NCBI RefSeq assembly: GCF_037976825.1 | Contig: NZ_CP150269.1 | Coordinates: 4,353,501 to 4,417,500 of the forward strand | From: Paenibacillus sp. FSL K6-1330 | GTDB taxonomy: Bacteria; Bacillota; Bacilli; Paenibacillales; Paenibacillaceae | Length of the DNA: 64,000 nucleotides | Direction of reading: 5' to 3' | Shown: piece by piece, positions 62,655 to 64,000 of the stretch | How the letters are laid out: each line of letters starts with the position of its first letter | Position numbering within the stretch: the first letter of the stretch is position 1 | Translations under genes and position numbers: made by a program | Notes under the pieces: generated by a model | Database searches by the model: none | Seen by the model: the letters and a program-made list of their open reading frames with translations, nothing else | Told to the model about the DNA's origin: nothing

Positions 62655-64000
62655 TGCTGCCCTATTCCAGCCCTAATCATGATTTTGCCTTTGAACAATC
62701 TGTAATCGGAATGGCAATGGTATCGCTTGATGGAACGATTCTCAAGGTCAATTCGGCACTATGTGATCTATTGGGATATTCGCAGCAGGAGTTAACTGCC
62801 GGGGCGCCGCAAGAAGAAAACAGCTTCCGCGAATTACTGAATCGAGTGGTTCAGAACGCAAAAGCTGCACATGGGCTTCAGCAATCCCTAATCCCGTTTG
62901 AATATGCTTATTGCCATCCGTCCGGTCGCGAGTTATACCTTAATGCACGTTGCTCTGTTGAGCAGGATCCGGAGCAGGGTCCCAAGGGATATTTGGTACA
63001 ATTTGAGGATCGAACGCTGCTGAGACAGCTCATGAAACAGCTGGAGCAGATGGAACAGAAGCTCAACGAGAAGGAACATTCGTTTCTGCAGCTGCTGGAA
63101 GGACTTCCCCTCTCCGTACTCATCACAAAAAAAGGCATTGTCCACTATGTTAATCCTGCCGCGCTCAGACTTGTTAACGCTGCGCATCCCCGTGACGTCC
63201 TTGGAATTTCAACCGACGTGATCGTCGACGCATCGTACCATAACGCATTGATGAAACGCAGGGCAAAATATGCGGAGAACGGAGAGCTCGGAAGCTTCAA
63301 TTATCTGATACGCTGTCTGGACGGACAAAAGAAGATGGTCACCGGGTTCACGTTAATCATCAATTATGAAGGCGAGAAGGCCGCTGTCGGCATCTTTAAA
63401 GACATCACAGAGCAGCGGGCAGAAGAGGATCGCGTGATGCAATCCGAGAAGCTGACCACCGCCGGCCAGTTGGCCGCTGGCATTGCCCATGAAATTCGAA
63501 ATCCATTAACTTCGATTAATGGATTCGTGAAGTTGCTGCGATCCGCGGAGCGCAGCAACGAGCTTTATTTTGAAATCATTGAATCGGAGCTCAAACGCAT
63601 CGAGCTCATTGTCAATGAACTCCTGGTGCTCTCGAAACCGCAGGGCGTTCACATCAGCGGACCCATCGACGTGTTTGCCATTATGGAACAGATCATTACG
63701 CTGATGAAGGTTCAAGCTGCCCTCAAAAACATCGAGATCATCCCTCATTATCCGAGGGTTCCGGTCTTCGTTCAGGGTGAAGTAAACCAGCTCAAGCAAG
63801 TATTCATCAATCTGCTAAAAAATGCCATGGAAGCGATGAATCAAGGTGGTACCATTACCTTAGACATTTTGCACAATTCTCAAGAGGTTCAAATTATCGT
63901 GCAGGATGAAGGGGTTGGAATGACACAGGAGCAAATCCAATCCCTGGGACAGCCTTTTGTTACAACCAAAGACACCGGGACGGGACTCGGAATGATGATT
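62655..64000 (+). CDS. PAS-domain sensor histidine kinase (sporulation-kinase-like), 3' end outside window
   Basis: About 448 residues visible from a GTG at 62655, with AAAGGAG upstream. Two PAS domains (about 10-125, and 145-255 with LLEGLPLSVLITKKGIVHYVN), joined by a short coiled coil (LRQLMKQLEQMEQKLNEKEH), precede HisKA with the H-box GIAHEIRNPLTSINGF (about 277-292). The ATPase domain has NLLKNAMEAM, DEGVGMT, PFVTTK and GTGLGM. No membrane segment is seen, so it is cytosolic, as in KinA/KinE-type phosphorelay kinases. The sequence ends within the ATPase domain. Confidence 0.92.

Overview
The window is a Gram-positive, Paenibacillus-like chromosome segment. This is inferred from the many YesM/YesN-type two-component systems, CUT1 sugar transporters lacking their own ATPase gene, strong AGGAGG-type ribosome binding sites, a sporulation-kinase-like sensor and moderate GC content. 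No rRNA, tRNA, phage, IS element or CRISPR array was recognised. Most genes are on the minus strand.

Layout. 1-3.2 kb: heterodimeric ABC exporter pair, the second gene cut by the window edge. 3.3-10.5 kb: a small membrane peptide, a two-gene chromate-type transporter with a divergent LysR regulator, an MMPL exporter with a divergent TetR regulator, and a nitroreductase behind an Rrf2 regulator. 10.6-17.5 kb: CPA1 Na+/H+ antiporter, SDR/TetR divergent pair, a frameshifted Lrp-type regulator divergent from an old-yellow-enzyme reductase, a TetR regulator, and a deletion scar joining fragments of a GH2 glycosidase and an AraC regulator. 17.7-27.1 kb: a complete inositol-catabolic operon (iolD-E-C-A-G-B) followed by its probable LacI-type regulator, with three evenly spaced palindromic operators in front of iolD. 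27.1-28.0 kb: wreck of a membrane-bound sensor/regulator. 28.4-30.5 kb: Gfo/Idh/MocA oxidoreductase and divergent AraC regulator.

30.7-44.3 kb is a uronic-acid polysaccharide utilisation locus. One long minus-strand series encodes a 4-oxalocrotonate-tautomerase-like protein, two LplB/LplC-type permeases, a solute-binding lipoprotein, a YesN/YesM two-component system, a KduD-like SDR and two heparinase II/III-family proteins. A divergent GH88 unsaturated glucuronyl hydrolase completes it. None of the degradative enzymes has a signal peptide, so oligosaccharides are probably imported first and cut inside the cell.

44.3-48.2 kb: OmpR-type two-component pair, then a Gfo/Idh dehydrogenase plus TIM-barrel isomerase pair. 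48.19-48.86 kb: an array of six 112-bp tandem repeats, each able to form two hairpins, in two subtypes in the order A-B-A-B-A-A. 48.9-57.2 kb: a galactose-type mglBAC ABC transporter preceded by a YesN/YesM two-component system and a dedicated sugar-binding lipoprotein, resembling a three-component sugar-sensing system. 57.4-64 kb: MATE transporter, purT under a ZTP riboswitch with an intrinsic terminator, LysR regulator divergent from a DapA-family aldolase, and the start of a PAS-domain sporulation-type histidine kinase running off the end.

The most unusual element is the 112-bp repeat array. Next are the tautomerase-containing uronide locus, the ZTP riboswitch on purT, and degenerate minisatellites inside the iol operon spacers.
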